From Actinoplanes sp. NBC_00393 (lineage in GTDB: Bacteria; Actinomycetota; Actinomycetes; Mycobacteriales; Micromonosporaceae): a stretch of DNA of 64,000 bases. Below are positions 61,747 through 64,000 of this stretch, one piece after another. Made by a program: the position numbers and the translations under genes. The DNA lies in the NCBI RefSeq assembly GCF_036053395.1, contig NZ_CP107942.1, positions 2,818,501-2,882,500 on the forward strand, given 5' to 3'. The notes under the pieces were generated by a model. That model had not been told where the DNA came from and ran no database searches. It saw nothing but the letters and a program-made list of their open reading frames with translations. Numbering within the stretch: position 1 is the stretch's first letter; the number at the start of each line of letters is the position of its first letter.

Positions 61747-63136
61747 GGGACTGTAAAAAGAACGGTGTAACTCCTGATCAAGGAGACGCACCTGATGACC
61801 ATGATGACGGAGGCCGTGGATACTTCCGCGGTGGCCAAGAAGAAGGACCCGGCAGCCTTGTCTGGGAGTGTCGATGCCGAACTGGTCGGCCGGCTCGTGG
61901 AGCAGGCTCGTGCCGCGGGCCTGCAGCTGACCGGTGAGGGTGGTCTGCTGCAGCAGCTGACCAAGCGGGTGATCGAGGCGGCGATGGACGGTGAGATCAC
62001 CGACCACCTCGGCTATGAGAAGCACGATCCGGCCGGCAAGGACGGCGGGAACTCCCGCAACGGGTCGAGGGCGAAGACGGTGCTCACTGATGTCGGCCCG
62101 GTCGAGATCGTCGTGCCGCGGGACCGGGACGGCTCGTTCGAGCCGCAGATCGTCAAGAAGCGGCAGCGCCGGCTGACCGGGGTCGAGGACATGGTCCTGT
62201 CGCTGTCGGCGAAGGGCCTGACCACCGGGGAGATCAGCGCTCACCTGGCCGAAGTCTATGGCGCCGAGGTGTCGCGGCAGACGATCTCCACGATCACCGA
62301 CAAGGTGATGGACGGCATGGCTGAGTGGCAGAACCGGCCCCTGGACCGTGTCTATCCGGTCGTGTTCCTCGACGCGATCAACGTCAAGATCCGCGACGGG
62401 AAGGTCGCCAACCGGCCGATCTACGTCGCTTTGGCGGTCACCGCCGAGGGCACCCGCGACATCCTCGGGCTGTGGGCCGGCGACGGCGGCGAGGGCGCCA
62501 AGTTCTGGTTCAGCGTGTGCACCGAGCTCAAGAACCGCGGCGTCGAGGACGTGCTGATGGCCGTCTGCGACGGCCTCACCGGCCTGCCTGACGCGATCAA
62601 CACCGTGTGGCCGCAGACGGTGGTCCAGACGTGTGTGGTTCACCTTCTGCGCAACTCGTTCAAATACGCCGGCCGGCAGCACTGGGACGCCATCGCGAAG
62701 GCGTTGAAGCCGGTCTACACCGCACCGACCGAGCAAGCCGCCGAGCAGCGGTTCCTGGAGTTCGCCGAGGTCTGGGGCGAGCGATACCCGGCGATCGTCC
62801 GGCTCTGGGAGAACGCCTGGGCCGAGTTCGTGCCGTTCCTGGCCTTCGACGCCGAGATCCGCAAGGTCGTCTGCTCGACCAACGCGATCGAGAGCGTGAA
62901 CGCCCGGATCCGCCGGGCCGTGCGGGCCCGCGGGCACTTCCCGAACGAGCAGGCTGCCCTGAAATGCGTCTACCTCGCCGTGATGGCCCTGGACCCGACC
63001 GGCACCGGCCAGCGCCGCTGGACTATGCGCTGGAAACCCGCCCTCAACGCCTTCGACCTCGCCTTCGAAGGACGCCTCACCGCAGGCCGTAACTGACCTT
63101 CAACAAATCGAGTTACACCGTTTTCTTGACACTCCC
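61747..63136 (+). mobile_element. IS256-family insertion sequence
   Basis: 1390 bp. Left end GGGACTGTAAAAAGAACGG and right end, read inward, GGGAGTGTCAAGAAAACGG are imperfect inverted repeats of about 27 bp sharing ACGGTGTAACTC at their inner side. The flanks are an 8-bp direct repeat GGCCGGGT (61739-61746 and 63137-63144), the usual IS256 target duplication. It sits inside the hairpin repeat array. Confidence 0.93.
61795..63096 (+). CDS. IS256 family transposase
   Basis: 433 residues, ATG at 61795 with AAGGAG nine bases upstream. DDE residues: Asp in VVFLDAINVKIRDG, Asp in VCDGLTGLPDAI, Glu in STNAIESVNARIRR. MutA-type N-terminal region with HLGYEKHDPAGKDGGNSRNGSRAKT (in parts). Looks intact, so the element may be active. 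Confidence 0.95.
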   Translation: MTMMTEAVDTSAVAKKKDPAALSGSVDAELVGRLVEQARAAGLQLTGEGGLLQQLTKRVIEAAMDGEITDHLGYEKHDPAGKDGGNSRNGSRAKTVLTDVGPVEIVVPRDRDGSFEPQIVKKRQRRLTGVEDMVLSLSAKGLTTGEISAHLAEVYGAEVSRQTISTITDKVMDGMAEWQNRPLDRVYPVVFLDAINVKIRDGKVANRPIYVALAVTAEGTRDILGLWAGDGGEGAKFWFSVCTELKNRGVEDVLMAVCDGLTGLPDAINTVWPQTVVQTCVVHLLRNSFKYAGRQHWDAIAKALKPVYTAPTEQAAEQRFLEFAEVWGERYPAIVRLWENAWAEFVPFLAFDAEIRKVVCSTNAIESVNARIRRAVRARGHFPNEQAALKCVYLAVMALDPTGTGQRRWTMRWKPALNAFDLAFEGRLTAGRN

Positions 63137-63295
63137 GGCCGGGTGGGTCTGGCTGACCGCTACCGTTGCCTCCGCGCGCGTGAGGGGACGTTAGCGGTCA
63201 GCTGGGTGGGTTTGGCTGACCGCCACTGCTGCTTCGGCGCGCGGGAGGCAGCGATGAGCGTCGGCTGTCGTGGGGTGACCGGCTAGTTTGAGCGC

Positions 63296-63736
63296 ATGAG
63301 TCTGCTTGATGACGTTGGGGAGCGCGACGGCTGGCGCTGCTGGGTTTGTGACGAGCCGGTCGATTCCGATATGTCGGTGAATGACCCGCGTGGCCCCAGC
63401 GTGGACAGCCGGACCGCTGACCGTAAGGCCAAAGTCGCGGAGCGGCTTGCGCACCGGGCCTGCAACACGCGCAAGGGCGCGGTCAAGGTGGTCATCGCCT
63501 GGCCGGACCGGCTGCGCGTGGTGGAGCCCGCGCCGCTGATCACGGTCGCCGAGCGGCTCGAACGCAAGGGTGGGCGGGAGTTGGTCGCCCGGTGCCCGAC
63601 CAAGAAGGATGCTCAGGAAGCGGCGGACTGGCTGGTCGACCGGTTCTCCCGGCTGGTGCCCGGGCTGCCGGTGACCGCGAGCGTCGACGCCGGCGGCGGC
63701 CAGTTCCTCGTCGCCCTGGCCGCGGGCCGCCGCTGA
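63296..63736 (+). CDS. HNH-like zinc-binding protein
   Basis: 146 residues from the ATG at 63296. C-W-V-C-D at 15-19 and AHRACNTRKG at about 52-61 form an HNH-endonuclease-like zinc finger (CxxC...HxxCNxRKG), but the usual catalytic DH between them is replaced by a Pro/Asp-rich loop, so nuclease activity is doubtful. The C-terminal half is a mixed alpha/beta domain (RCPTKKDAQEAADWLVDRFSRLVPGLPVTASV, in parts). Stop lies inside the 26-bp repeat array. Confidence 0.65.
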   Translation: MSLLDDVGERDGWRCWVCDEPVDSDMSVNDPRGPSVDSRTADRKAKVAERLAHRACNTRKGAVKVVIAWPDRLRVVEPAPLITVAERLERKGGRELVARCPTKKDAQEAADWLVDRFSRLVPGLPVTASVDAGGGQFLVALAAGRR

Positions 63737-63860
63737 ATCGCCAGCCGCCGGCCAGTGCTGAATCGCCCAGCCGTCGGCCATTGCTGAATCGCCCAGCCGT
63801 CGGCCATTGCTGAATCGCCCAGCTAAAGGGCGGTGCTGGACCGCCGGGCCACGGGGCGGT
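63732..63860. repeat. Tandem 26-bp repeats, about five units
   Basis: Units start GCTGAATCGCCCAG at 63732 (one base shorter), 63757, 63783, 63809 and a diverged copy at 63835. Units 2 and 3 are identical; the second half is CCGTCGGCCATT, drifting to TAAAGGGCGGT in later units. The stop codon of the HNH-like gene (63734-63736) is within unit 1. No spacers, so not a CRISPR array. Confidence 0.8.
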
Positions 63861-63864
63861 GCGG

Positions 63865-63898
63865 AACGACCCGGGAGCTCGAAGGCTCCCGGGTCGTT
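63865..63898. terminator. Bidirectional intrinsic terminator
   Basis: AACGACCCGGGAGC (63865-63878) and its exact reverse complement (63885-63898) around TCGAAG. Stem ends in TT/AA on each side. It separates the convergent HNH-like gene and the CBM2 protein gene. Confidence 0.88.
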
Positions 63899-63909
63899 TC
63901 ATTGCGGGG

Positions 63910-64000
63910 TCAGGCTGCGGTGCAGGTGGCGCTGGCGGGCGGTGTGCCGTTGCCCTGGAAGCCGAACTCCGTGCTGCCGCCGGCCGGGACCCGGCCGTTG
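63910..64000 (-). CDS. Secreted protein with C-terminal cellulose-binding domain (CBM2), partial
   Basis: Only the last 29 residues are in the window, ending NGRVPAGGSTEFGFQGNGTP and a final cysteine (ATCTAA). This is the characteristic C-terminal strand of a CBM family 2 module, so the rest is likely a glycoside hydrolase or lytic polysaccharide monooxygenase beyond the right edge. Confidence 0.8.
   Translation of the reverse strand, partial: NGRVPAGGSTEFGFQGNGTPPASATCTAA

Larger units (their letters stand above)
61624..63277. repeat. Tandem 63-bp hairpin repeats, interrupted by an IS256-family element
   Basis: Four units begin GCTGACC at 61624, 61691, 63152 and 63215. With the insertion removed, the last three are spaced exactly 63 bp. 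Each contains a long inverted repeat, best in unit 3: GCTGACCGCTA (63152-63162) with TAGCGGTCAGC (63192-63202). Unit 2 carries C-G where unit 3 carries T-A, so the stem is kept by paired changes. The array starts at the amylase stop codon. Confidence 0.7.

Noticed and set aside
63732..63860. CRISPR array
   Set aside because: 26-bp units are directly adjacent with no unique spacers, and no cas genes are present.

Overview
The window is very GC-rich, with GTG and TTG starts, many 4-bp ATGA/GTGA gene overlaps, and actinobacterial families throughout: LAL and NarL regulators, ECF sigma with a YCII partner, XRE plus HATPase pairs, many TetR proteins, secreted lectin and CBM enzymes. This points to a filamentous actinomycete, most likely Micromonosporaceae (Actinoplanes-like). 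That placement is inference. I saw no tRNA, rRNA, CRISPR array, prophage or origin. The stretch reads as chromosomal accessory DNA.

0-15 kb: the 5' part of an ABC exporter ATPase; a secreted copper-radical (galactose-oxidase-type) enzyme with a lectin tail; a K+ channel with cytoplasmic NAD-binding domains paired with a small membrane protein; a kinase-like phosphotransferase; a divergent SDR/TetR pair with two operator palindromes; a divergent LacI/phytanoyl-CoA-dioxygenase pair separated by a perfect 28-bp palindrome; a tightly coupled lipoprotein-DUF402-NUDIX-EEP operon; and a serine protease fused to four DUF4214 repeats.

15-29 kb: phosphotransferase, serine hydrolase, histidine phosphatase, a gene-poor stretch with two tandem 17-bp palindromes, DUF1062 protein, an ABC-FtsX-histidine kinase-response regulator operon, alpha/beta hydrolase, an XRE / ATP-binding / unknown-protein trio, GNAT acetyltransferase, and a serine-hydrolase/MerR operon with its operator.

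29-36.6 kb is a zone of decay: a RidA-family gene carrying two in-frame stops and interrupted by an IS701-type element (4-bp CTAA target duplication), an acyltransferase gene with an internal deletion, and a dihydrofolate-reductase-family gene split by a TGA. Two intact TetR/target pairs (MFS exporter and SDR) sit among them.

36.7-54.7 kb: small membrane and hypothetical genes, HAD hydrolase, an ECF42-like sigma/YCII pair behind dxs, an esterase, a class III aminotransferase, a frameshifted LAL regulator, an epimerase with a tiny membrane protein, a frameshifted CPBP protease, DUF6157, an AraC regulator and an aldehyde dehydrogenase. An unassigned 18-bp motif (CCCGGCAATTTCGCCGGT and variants) occurs three times upstream of genes flanking the LAL regulator. 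This is the best candidate here for an undescribed regulon.

54.8-64 kb: an orphan pyruvate-formate-lyase activase, an MFS/TetR pair with two operators, TfoX-like protein, a lipoprotein, a modular secreted GH13 amylase, an array of 63-bp hairpin repeats interrupted by an IS256-family element (8-bp target duplication), an HNH-like protein followed by 26-bp tandem repeats, a strong terminator, and the 3' end of a CBM2-bearing secreted protein.
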